A DNA stretch of 6,824 nucleotides from positions 1-6,824 of the forward strand of contig CAKSPN010000096.1 of the NCBI GenBank assembly GCA_934481375.1, read 5' to 3'. Position 1 is the first letter of the stretch. Each line of letters opens with the position of its first letter. Made by a program: the position numbers and the translations under genes. The stretch is from an uncultured Clostridia bacterium (lineage in GTDB: Bacteria > Bacillota > Clostridia > UBA1381). Of this stretch, positions 1 through 5,113 are shown one piece after another. The notes under the pieces were generated by a model. It was not told the origin of the DNA. It saw only the letters and a program-made list of their open reading frames with translations, and searched no databases.

Positions 1-876
1 GACATCGAACAGGGCAAGATACATAAATGCTTTATCGAAATGTCCGCCTGTATCGGCAGTTGTGTCGGCGGGCCTATAATGGAAAAATTCCACCGTGCCC
101 CAATACAGGATTATATGGCTGTTGCAAACTTTGCCGGCAAGAATGATTTTGACGTTGTACAGCCGGACAGCCTTGAAATGCACAAAAGCTTTGAGGTTAT
201 AGAAAGAAAACTCCAACCGCCGACCGATGCGGAGATTGAGGAAATTCTCCGTCAGATGGGCAAAACAAAGCCGTCCGATGAACTCAACTGCGGCTCGTGC
301 GGATACGATACCTGCCGCGAAAAGGCTGTGGCGATATATCAGGGCAAGGCGGAAATATCTATGTGCCTGCCGTATCTCAAAGACAAGGCGGAGTCATTCT
401 CCGATACGATTGTAAAGAACACGCCGAACGGTCTGTTTGTGCTTAACGAGGCGCTTGAGGTACAGCAGATTAACAGAGCGGCACTAAAGATTATGAATTT
501 GCGCAGTGCAAAGGATATTTTAGGCGACCAGGTAATCCGTGTGCTTGACCCCAAGCTGTTTTTAAATGTTCTTCAAAGCGGCAGGGATTTGCGCAATAAG
601 CGTGTTTACCTTGCGGAATATGAAAGATATGTGGAACAGACAATCATTCACGATAAAGATTACAAGCTTCTTGTGTGCATAATGCGTGACATAACGGACG
701 AAGAAACCGTCCGTGAGCAGAAAGAGAACATAAGCAAGCAGACTATAGAAATAACGGACAAGGTGGTTGACCGCCAGATGCGTATTGTACAGGAAATCGC
801 ATCGCTTTTGGGCGAAACGGCTGCCGAAACGAAAATCGCACTTACCAAGCTGAAGGAGACCATAGCAGATGAATAA
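1..876 (+). CDS. Sensory-type [FeFe]-hydrogenase with 4Fe-4S and PAS domains (3' part, cut at window start)
   Basis: The reading frame is open from base 1, so the ATG at 40 is internal and the gene begins before the window; 291 codons are visible. Visible residues 13-25 (EMSACIGSCVGGP) match the third H-cluster motif of [FeFe]-hydrogenases, with C17 and C21 as expected ligands of the [4Fe-4S] part of the H-cluster. Residues about 97-122 carry C97-x2-C100-GY-x2-C105-x16-C122, the pattern of the small 4Fe-4S domain also found in RnfB-like proteins (PF04060 type). Residues about 130-228 resemble a PAS domain, ending in the typical IMRDITDEE. A charged helical, probably coiled-coil, tail follows to the stop. 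This order (H-cluster, FeS, PAS) is that of group C sensory hydrogenases, thought to sense H2 or redox state rather than turn over H2 in bulk. No membrane segment is visible, so it is likely cytoplasmic. Its stop overlaps the next gene, a phosphatase, which fits the phosphatase-linked subgroup. The ligand of the PAS domain is unknown. Confidence 0.88.
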   Translation, partial: DIEQGKIHKCFIEMSACIGSCVGGPIMEKFHRAPIQDYMAVANFAGKNDFDVVQPDSLEMHKSFEVIERKLQPPTDAEIEEILRQMGKTKPSDELNCGSCGYDTCREKAVAIYQGKAEISMCLPYLKDKAESFSDTIVKNTPNGLFVLNEALEVQQINRAALKIMNLRSAKDILGDQVIRVLDPKLFLNVLQSGRDLRNKRVYLAEYERYVEQTIIHDKDYKLLVCIMRDITDEETVREQKENISKQTIEITDKVVDRQMRIVQEIASLLGETAAETKIALTKLKETIADE

Positions 877-2041
877 CTTATGTGCAGATATAGGATACAA
901 GAGCATAAACCATTACGGAGAACAGCTTTGCGGCGACCATGTGGACGTTGTCGAGCAGGACGAAAACTCAACGGTTATTGTGCTTGCCGACGGACTCGGC
1001 AGCGGAGTAAAAGCCAGTATCCTGTCCACACTCACATCAAAAATAATATCGACTATGATGGCGGAAGGATTGTCGCTTGAGGAATGTGTTTCGACCATTG
1101 CGGCAACGCTCCCTATCTGTTCCGTCAGAGGTGTTGCGTATTCAACGTTCACGATTATCCACCTGATAGACAATGAAACCGCCGAGCTTATACAGTACGA
1201 TAATCCGCAGATAATTCTTTTCCGAAATAATCAGAACTATGATTATCCCAAATCGGAGATGAACATTGACGGCAAAAAGGTGTACAAGTCGGTAATAGAC
1301 CTTCAGGAGGACGATACGTTTATAGCAATGAGCGACGGCTGTCCGCATGCCGGAATAGGCATTGCCTATAATTTCGGCTGGAAACGTGAGGATATTATTG
1401 ATTTTCTCGAGCCGCTCACCTGCGGAGGGTTTACGGCAAAAACGCTTGCGACAATCCTTGTTGACGAGTGCTTTAAGCTGTACGGCGAAAAACCCGGCGA
1501 TGACGCCACTGCGTGCGTTGTACGCATACGCAGACGCTCTCCCGTAAATCTGCTGTTCGGGCCGCCGTCAAACAGAGACGACTGCGACCGTATGATGTCG
1601 CTGTTCTTCTCGAAAGAGGGAAAGCATATCGTCTGCGGCGGAACAACCTCCACAATTGCGGCGAAATATCTTAAAAAGCCGTTAAAGCCGAGCCTTAACT
1701 TTGAAAGCTCCGATATACCTCCCACAGCGGAAATCGAGGGCGTGGATCTGGTTACGGAGGGCGTTATAACAATAAACAAGGTGTTGGAATACGCAAAAGA
1801 CTATTTAAGCACAAACGAAAGCTATTCGCATTGGGGATATAAGCATGACGGCGCTTCGCTTATATGCAGACTTCTTTTCGAGGAGGCTACCGATATAAAT
1901 TTCTATGTCGGACGGGCGGTAAACCCTGCGCATCAAAATCCCGAACTGCCGATTAACTTTAATATAAAAATGAACCTTGTCGAGGAACTTTCAAAATGCC
2001 TCCGACAAATGGGGAAACGAATAAAGGTAAGCTATTTTTAA
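869..2041 (+). CDS. SpoIIE/PP2C-family protein phosphatase with a conserved-looking C-terminal extension
   Basis: This is a 390-residue protein. Residues 1-221 form a PP2C-like (SpoIIE, PF07228-type) phosphatase fold with metal-binding acidic residues in the expected places: D23 (CGDH), D41-G42 (VLADGLGSG), D156-G157 (AMSDG) and D211-D212 (PGDDATACVVR). Such enzymes remove phosphate from Ser/Thr, often on anti-sigma-factor antagonists. Residues about 225-390 form a second region that is not part of the phosphatase core and contains GPP (231-233), CGGTTS (256-261) and FYVGRAVNPAHQNP nearer the end; I do not recognise it as a named domain. The ATG at 869 is well supported by AAGGAG at 853-858, and the gene overlaps the sensory hydrogenase by 8 bp, implying translational coupling and a shared pathway. 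No transmembrane segment is apparent. The likely role is the output module of the H2/redox sensor encoded just upstream; the phosphoprotein substrate is not identifiable here. Confidence 0.85.
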   Translation: MNNLCADIGYKSINHYGEQLCGDHVDVVEQDENSTVIVLADGLGSGVKASILSTLTSKIISTMMAEGLSLEECVSTIAATLPICSVRGVAYSTFTIIHLIDNETAELIQYDNPQIILFRNNQNYDYPKSEMNIDGKKVYKSVIDLQEDDTFIAMSDGCPHAGIGIAYNFGWKREDIIDFLEPLTCGGFTAKTLATILVDECFKLYGEKPGDDATACVVRIRRRSPVNLLFGPPSNRDDCDRMMSLFFSKEGKHIVCGGTTSTIAAKYLKKPLKPSLNFESSDIPPTAEIEGVDLVTEGVITINKVLEYAKDYLSTNESYSHWGYKHDGASLICRLLFEEATDINFYVGRAVNPAHQNPELPINFNIKMNLVEELSKCLRQMGKRIKVSYF

Positions 2042-2042
2042 A

Positions 2043-2050
2043 AGGAAGGG
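2043..2050 (+). promoter_or_regulatory. Shine-Dalgarno site of the group B hydrogenase
   Basis: AGGAAGGG lies 10 nt before the ATG at 2061, inside a 19-nt gap after the phosphatase stop codon. No promoter or terminator fits in that gap, so the hydrogenase is most simply read from the same transcript as the sensor and phosphatase. Confidence 0.75.
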
Positions 2051-2060
2051 GTATTTTTTA

Positions 2061-3485
2061 ATGAGAAAATTTGACACAAAGGTTCAGTATTTAAAATACA
2101 AAGTACTGCGTGAGGTGGCACGTGAAGCGTGGACGGATACGCTTTGGGACAATGCGTTCGACATTCCCAAGAAAATTATCCCCGGCAATACTCCGACAAT
2201 GCGCTGCTGTGTGTACAAGGAGCGTGCCATACTTGCCGACCGTGTTAAGCTGGCAATGGGCGGCGATAAGGATAATCCCAACGTTATCGAGGTTATAGAA
2301 ACCGCCTGCGACGAATGTCCGATGGGCGGATATGAGGTAACAAACTCGTGCCGCGGCTGTCTTGCGCACCGCTGCGAGGACGTGTGCAAAAGGGGTGCTA
2401 TTACTTTTGATCAGGATCATGTGGCACATATTGATAAGTCTAAATGTGTAGACTGCGGTGCTTGCGCAAAAGTCTGTCCGTTTGCGGCAATCGCAAACAG
2501 AAAACGCCCGTGCATTAACGCCTGCAAGATAAAAGCAATATCAATGAACGAGAACAAAGCAGCAAAGATTGATAATGATAAATGTATTTCCTGCGGTGCC
2601 TGCGTATATCAGTGCCCGTTCGGCGCCATTACGGATAAATCGTATATACTGGACGTTATCGACGCAATAAAAAAGAGCAAAAACAATTCGGAATACAAGG
2701 TTTATGCGCTTGTTGCGCCGTCTATTTCGAGCCAGTTCAAATACGCAAAACTCGGTCAGGTTATAAAGGGACTTAAAGAACTGGGATTTTATACGGTGGT
2801 CGAGGCGGCGCTCGGTGCGGATATGGTTGCATATGCGGAGTCTGCCGAGCTTGCGGAAAAGGGATTTTTGACAAGCTCCTGCTGTCCGGCATTTGTTGAT
2901 TACGTGAATAAGGCTTTCCCTGCGCTTTCGGAACACATATCGCACAACCTGTCACCTATGGCGACAATCGCAAAATATATAAAAGAGCGTGAAGAAAAAG
3001 TCAAGATAGTGTTTATAGGTCCGTGTACCGCAAAGAAAATGGAGGTTCAAAAAGACGCCGTCAAGCCGTATGTCGACTCGGCAATAACGTTTGAGGAACT
3101 CCAGGCGCTGTTTGACAGCAAGGATATTGACATAACGGCGCTTGACGAGGATATTCTCGACAACGCCTCATACTTTGGAAGAATTTTCGCACGCTGCGGC
3201 GGACTTGCCGACGCTGTTGCGGAGGGACTTAAGGAGCAGGGCATCGAGGACTTTGAATTAAAGCCCATCTCCTGTGACGGAATTGAGGCTTGCAGAATGG
3301 CGCTTTTGAAAAAGAGCAAAAATCTGCTTGATGTAAACTTTATCGAGGGTATGGCATGCGTCGGCGGCTGTATCGGCGGAGCCGGCTGTCTGACGCACGG
3401 CGAGAGAAACAAAGCCGAAGTCGATAAATACGGACGTGAAGCTTACGAAAAAACAATCACCGAAGCAATTTCAATGCTGAAATAA
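2061..3485 (+). CDS. Group B-type [FeFe]-hydrogenase with ferredoxin-like N-terminus
   Basis: This complete 474-residue protein is the expected catalyst of reversible 2H+ + 2e- to H2, probably with ferredoxin as electron partner, in the cytoplasm. The N-terminal third is cysteine-rich: C49-C50, C83-x2-C86, C97-x2-C100-x4-C105-x3-C109, then two ferredoxin-type motifs, C129-x2-C132-x2-C135-x3-CP (140) and C175-x2-C178-x2-C181-x3-CP (186), with C151-x3-C155 between them. The H-cluster motifs are all present: L1 TSSCCPAF (C274 the likely proton relay, C275 the ligand), L2 GPCTAKKME (C322, K325) and L3 EGMACVGGCIGGAGC (C433, C437). L2 begins GPCT rather than the MPCT of group A enzymes, and L3 ends GGAGC rather than GGGQP; both fit group B as I know it. 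There is no NADH or flavin module, so it looks monomeric. AGGAAGG at 2043-2049 places the ATG, 19 nt after the phosphatase stop. It is the last gene of the operon. Confidence 0.93.
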   Translation: MRKFDTKVQYLKYKVLREVAREAWTDTLWDNAFDIPKKIIPGNTPTMRCCVYKERAILADRVKLAMGGDKDNPNVIEVIETACDECPMGGYEVTNSCRGCLAHRCEDVCKRGAITFDQDHVAHIDKSKCVDCGACAKVCPFAAIANRKRPCINACKIKAISMNENKAAKIDNDKCISCGACVYQCPFGAITDKSYILDVIDAIKKSKNNSEYKVYALVAPSISSQFKYAKLGQVIKGLKELGFYTVVEAALGADMVAYAESAELAEKGFLTSSCCPAFVDYVNKAFPALSEHISHNLSPMATIAKYIKEREEKVKIVFIGPCTAKKMEVQKDAVKPYVDSAITFEELQALFDSKDIDITALDEDILDNASYFGRIFARCGGLADAVAEGLKEQGIEDFELKPISCDGIEACRMALLKKSKNLLDVNFIEGMACVGGCIGGAGCLTHGERNKAEVDKYGREAYEKTITEAISMLK

Positions 3486-3488
3486 CTA

Positions 3489-3536
3489 AAAAAACAAATA
3501 ACAGTCCGCAACGGTGCGGACTGTTATTTGTTTTTT
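3489..3536 (+). terminator. Strong intrinsic terminator ending the hydrogenase operon
   Basis: Two perfectly complementary 22-nt arms (3489-3510 and 3515-3536) enclose the tetraloop ACGG. The base of the stem is A-rich on the left and T-rich on the right, so the right arm supplies the U-tract. It starts 3 nt after the hydrogenase stop codon. Because the left arm begins with a run of A, the opposite strand also reads as a stem followed by T, so it could stop minus-strand transcripts from the DUF6514-like gene as well. Confidence 0.92.
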
Positions 3537-3557
3537 ACGGTCTGCGCTAAAGAAATA

Positions 3558-3576
3558 GCGGTCGGTGCATTTTGCT
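3558..3576 (+). repeat. 19-nt direct repeat, left copy
   Basis: GCGGTCGGTGCATTTTGCT matches the copy at 3797-3815 at 18 of 19 positions (G against T at the seventh base). The two copies bracket the RNA-like element. A related block, TTTTTACGGTCTG at 3532-3544, repeats 12 of 13 bases as TTTTTGCGGTCTG at 3792-3804; in both places it begins within the T-tract of a terminator hairpin. This suggests a local duplication or a dispersed-element boundary. Confidence 0.8.
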
Positions 3577-3586
3577 GCAGCTTTTC

Positions 3587-3597
3587 AGTGACTTTAG
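3587..3597 (+). repeat. 11-bp inverted repeat, left arm
   Basis: AGTGACTTTAG is the exact reverse complement of CTAAAGTCACT at 3814-3824. Five further complementary bases lie just outside each arm (GCAGC 3577-3581 and GCTGC 3831-3835), separated from the arms by a non-matching spacer. The arms could be terminal inverted repeats of a small element of about 238 bp. No target-site duplication is evident. Confidence 0.75.
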
Positions 3598-3611
3598 AAA
3601 AATAGTGCAGA

Positions 3612-3769
3612 ATGGACAAACTGAGCCCGACGGCGTACCAAAAGGGGATCCCGAAAACCAAAGGTTTTTGGGAAAAAGGAGAAACAGCGTAACGAGTAAG
3701 TCGTGAATTTTAATTTACGACGAGTGATGTATCGCTTGTTTCGGCGCCCGAGTGGTTAAGTTTGTTCAT
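3612..3769 (+). ncRNA. Candidate structured non-coding RNA of unrecognised family
   Basis: The ends form an 11-bp stem, 3612-3622 (ATGGACAAACT) with 3759-3769 (AGTTTGTTCAT), including one G-U pair. Inside, GGCG 3632-3635 can pair with CGCC 3745-3748. A hairpin, 3650-3659 with 3663-3672, has ten pairs (one G-U) and an AAA loop. GAAACAGCG at 3681-3689 can pair with CGCTTGTTTC at 3733-3742 with one bulge. A second hairpin, 3700-3709 with 3712-3721, has ten potential pairs (one G-U). ACGAGT occurs on both sides of this hairpin (3692-3697 and 3720-3725). G-U pairs in three helices hint that structure on the plus strand is what matters. A terminator-like hairpin follows at 3775-3796. No clear promoter is visible; TTGCTG (3572) and TAGAAA (3595) at 17-nt spacing is only a weak match. 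I cannot assign it to a known family. It might instead be a dispersed genomic repeat. The pairing was worked out by eye. Confidence 0.5.
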
Positions 3770-3774
3770 AGCAT

Positions 3775-3796
3775 AAAGCGTTTTTTTACGCTTTTT
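3775..3796 (+). terminator. Terminator-like hairpin after the structured RNA candidate
   Basis: AAAGCGT (3775-3781) pairs with ACGCTTT (3788-3794) around a loop of six T, and the T-run continues to 3796. The stem is only 7 bp with three G-C pairs, so it is weak, but its position 6 nt after the closing stem of the RNA candidate, with a T-tract on the plus strand, fits a 3' end for that RNA. Confidence 0.5.
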
Positions 3797-3815
3797 GCGG
3801 TCTGTGCATTTTGCT
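3797..3815 (+). repeat. 19-nt direct repeat, right copy
   Basis: GCGGTCTGTGCATTTTGCT, one mismatch from the copy at 3558-3576. Its last two bases overlap the right inverted-repeat arm, so the direct and inverted repeats are interlocked rather than forming a simple target-site duplication outside terminal repeats. Confidence 0.8.
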
Positions 3816-3824
3816 AAAGTCACT
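3814..3824 (-). repeat. 11-bp inverted repeat, right arm
   Basis: CTAAAGTCACT on the plus strand is the exact reverse complement of 3587-3597. Its last base is also the last base of the stop codon of the minus-strand DUF6514-like gene, so the element abuts that gene's end. If it is an insertion, it may have supplied the stop codon. Confidence 0.75.
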
Positions 3825-4156
3825 TATACGGCTGCACGCTTTTCTTCTATTACCCTTTCCAGTGCCTCGACAATGTAATCCTCCGTTACGTCCTGCAATG
3901 ACACGGGAGTTACGGCGTTGCGCATTATACAGCTCAAAAACTCCTCCGCATCGTCACGGCGGTAAAATATTCCGTTTATCTGACGCATTTCAACATTTTT
4001 TCCGCCTGCACAGCGTGTGATTTTGCTTACCCTCACGCCGTAGCTTTTGAGCGGCGAATATTCCTCCGCAATCTCCTCCGTTATCATATGATACTCCAGA
4101 ATTGTATCGGAATATTCGCCCATATGTACTTTACCGTACAAAATTTCACTCTCCAT
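3824..4156 (-). CDS. Small DUF6514-like protein of unknown function
   Basis: This is a 110-residue protein starting MESEILYGKV. The frame extends to a TTG at 4171, but that codon lies inside a perfect ribosome binding site (GGAGGAAAG, minus strand, 4169-4161), which sits 8 nt before the ATG at 4156, so the ATG is the start. The sequence resembles the clostridial DUF6514 family in its YGVRVSK segment (39-45), a central GIFYRRDDAEEFLSCIMRNAVTPVSLQDV-like stretch (62-90) and an acidic C-terminal helix; this is recognition from memory and is moderate in strength. There is no signal peptide or membrane segment, so it should be cytoplasmic. It is a single-gene unit with its own promoter, convergent with the hydrogenase operon and divergent from cysE. 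Cysteines C49 and C76 are not in a recognisable metal motif. No function should be inferred. Confidence 0.8.
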   Translation of the reverse strand: MESEILYGKVHMGEYSDTILEYHMITEEIAEEYSPLKSYGVRVSKITRCAGGKNVEMRQINGIFYRRDDAEEFLSCIMRNAVTPVSLQDVTEDYIVEALERVIEEKRAAV

Positions 4157-4160
4157 TTTT

Positions 4161-4169
4161 CTTTCCTCC
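4161..4169 (-). promoter_or_regulatory. Ribosome binding site that fixes the DUF6514-like start
   Basis: The minus strand reads GGAGGAAAG, with 8 nt between GGAGG and the ATG at 4156. The longer frame beginning with TTG at 4171 would translate this site as part of the protein, so the shorter start is preferred. Confidence 0.85.
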
Positions 4170-4191
4170 AATTATGTTCGTAACAGAGATA

Positions 4192-4220
4192 ATTATACTC
4201 CCCCACCGCCCGAAAGTCCA
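4192..4220 (-). promoter_or_regulatory. Sigma-A-type promoter for the DUF6514-like gene
   Basis: On the minus strand a perfect TATAAT (4197-4192) lies 17 nt downstream of TGGACT (4220-4215), which matches TTGACA at four of six bases. The expected start of transcription near 4185 gives a leader of about 30 nt that includes the ribosome binding site. Confidence 0.6.
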
Positions 4221-4344
4221 GATAAATCGTCCGCAAAAAACGACGTGTTTTGGCTTTTTATCCTTATTTTTTCGATATTTTCGGCGAACGGTGTCGAACA
4301 TTTAAACGACATGTCATCTTTTTGCACACGAAAGTTTAATAATT

Positions 4345-4368
4345 GTGTCCGCAGACACTATTTTTTTT
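4345..4368 (+). terminator. Small terminator-like hairpin upstream of the cysE promoter
   Basis: GTGTC (4345-4349) pairs with GACAC (4354-4358) around CGCA, followed by TA and eight T (4361-4368). The stem is only 5 bp, but the U-tract is strong. No plus-strand gene precedes it nearby, so it may insulate cysE from antisense read-through or end an unannotated short transcript. Confidence 0.4.
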
Positions 4369-4388
4369 CATATATTTCAAAATAACGG

Positions 4389-4417
4389 TTGATATTTGAA
4401 GTGTTTTGCTGTATAAT
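4389..4417 (+). promoter_or_regulatory. Strong sigma-A-type promoter of cysE-cysS-mrnC
   Basis: TTGATA (4389-4394) and TATAAT (4412-4417) are separated by exactly 17 nt, giving five of six and six of six matches to the consensus. Transcription should start near 4424, leaving a leader of about 30 nt before the cysE start. Confidence 0.85.
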
Positions 4418-4434
4418 AGAATATGTCTTATTAT

Positions 4435-4442
4435 GGGGGAGG
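4435..4442 (+). promoter_or_regulatory. Ribosome binding site that fixes the cysE start
   Basis: GGGGGAGG lies 11 nt before the ATG at 4454 (8 nt before the GTG at 4451). The frame is open back to a TTG at 4406, but that codon lies upstream of the -10 box and would not be in the mRNA. Confidence 0.8.
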
Positions 4443-4453
4443 TATGCATAGTG

Positions 4454-5113
4454 ATGTTTAAAAACATCAGGTATGATATAAAATCTATACTTGAGCGTGA
4501 CCCGGCGGCAAGAAACGGTTTTGAGGTGTTCTTGCTTTATTCCGGCTTTCACGCTTTATTGTGGTATCGTGCCGCACACTTTTTCTACAAATTAAAGATG
4601 AAGTTTATCGCCCGTCTGCTTTCACAGCTGGGACGGTGGTTTACGGGAATAGAAATACACCCCGGCGCAACAATCGGGCGCGGACTTATGATAGACCACG
4701 GCATGGGCGTGGTTATAGGCGAAACCACTGTTATAGGCGATGATTGTACAATATATCAGGGAGTTACGCTCGGAGGTACGGGCAAGGAAAAAGGCAAGCG
4801 CCACCCCACTATCGGAAACAACGTTATGATAGGCAGCGGCGCAAAAATCCTCGGGCCGTTCAAGGTCGGCGATAATTCCAAAATAGCCGCCGGAGCGGTT
4901 GTTCTTTCGGAGGTGCCGGAGGATTGTACTGCGGTCGGTATTCCGGCAAGGGTCGTGCGCAAAAAGGGCGAGGTTGTAAAATGTGATCTTGATCAGATAC
5001 GTATCCCCGACCCGCTTACCGAACAGCTTTGTACTTTAAGCGTTCACGTGGCAAAGCTTGAAAAGGAAATTGAAGAACTGAAAAAAGGAAAGACTGAAAA
5101 TGAAAATATATAA
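4454..5113 (+). CDS. cysE: Serine O-acetyltransferase
   Basis: Makes O-acetylserine from L-serine and acetyl-CoA, the first committed step of cysteine synthesis, in the cytoplasm. The protein has 219 residues if read from the ATG at 4454 (the GTG at 4451 is a near-equal alternative), the short form usual in Firmicutes. An alpha-helical N-terminus (about 1-60) is followed by a left-handed beta-helix of hexapeptide repeats (about 66-175). Key motifs are GIEIHPGATIGRGLMIDHG, with catalytic-type H82, then GVVIGETTVIGDD, and GGTGKEKGKRHP with H117, the residue equivalent to the second active-site histidine of the E. coli enzyme. The end is a charged helix (KLEKEIEELKKGK) and a tail finishing ENENI. 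A C-terminal isoleucine is the feature by which other CysE proteins dock into O-acetylserine sulfhydrylase. It is the first gene after a strong promoter and overlaps cysS by 14 bp. Confidence 0.96.
   Translation: MFKNIRYDIKSILERDPAARNGFEVFLLYSGFHALLWYRAAHFFYKLKMKFIARLLSQLGRWFTGIEIHPGATIGRGLMIDHGMGVVIGETTVIGDDCTIYQGVTLGGTGKEKGKRHPTIGNNVMIGSGAKILGPFKVGDNSKIAAGAVVLSEVPEDCTAVGIPARVVRKKGEVVKCDLDQIRIPDPLTEQLCTLSVHVAKLEKEIEELKKGKTENENI

Larger units (their letters stand above)
3486..3823. other. Gene-free intergenic region with dense repeat and RNA-like structure
   Basis: I see no credible protein gene in these 338 bases on either strand. The left part is the operon terminator. The rest holds a small hairpin (CGCTA 3545-3549 / TAGCG 3556-3560), short direct repeats, an 11-bp inverted repeat pair, a folded RNA candidate and a second terminator-like hairpin, each described separately. 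Plus-strand transcription leaving this region would run antisense into the DUF6514-like gene. Confidence 0.7.
4157..4453. other. Divergent intergenic region between the DUF6514-like gene and cysE
   Basis: Its ends are the two divergent promoters and ribosome binding sites. The middle (about 4221-4344) is AT-rich and I see no gene in it, only a modest hairpin (GTGTCG 4291-4296 with CGACAT 4307-4312) and the 8-bp palindrome GACATGTC (4308-4315), which could be an operator but is too short to claim. A terminator-like hairpin sits at 4345-4368. No T-box consensus or antiterminator was found. Confidence 0.6.

Noticed and set aside
40..42. ATG at 40 as the start of the first gene
   Set aside because: The frame is open to base 1 and the codons before it (ending CFIE) complete the H-cluster motif that continues through the ATG, so it is an internal methionine.
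3645..3652. Palindrome GGGATCCC as an operator
   Set aside because: It overlaps the left arm of the 3650-3672 hairpin and is explained at least as well as part of that fold or by chance.
3541..3823. CRISPR array or tRNA gene in the repeat-rich intergenic region
   Set aside because: The repeats are only two copies with unequal spacing, and no cloverleaf or T-arm consensus is present.
3811..4020. Plus-strand frame of 69 codons opposite the DUF6514-like gene
   Set aside because: It is antisense to a gene with a good ribosome binding site and promoter, and has no recognisable protein sequence of its own.
4406..4453. TTG at 4406 as the cysE start
   Set aside because: It lies before the TATAAT box, so it would not be transcribed from that promoter, and the ribosome binding site is at 4435-4442.
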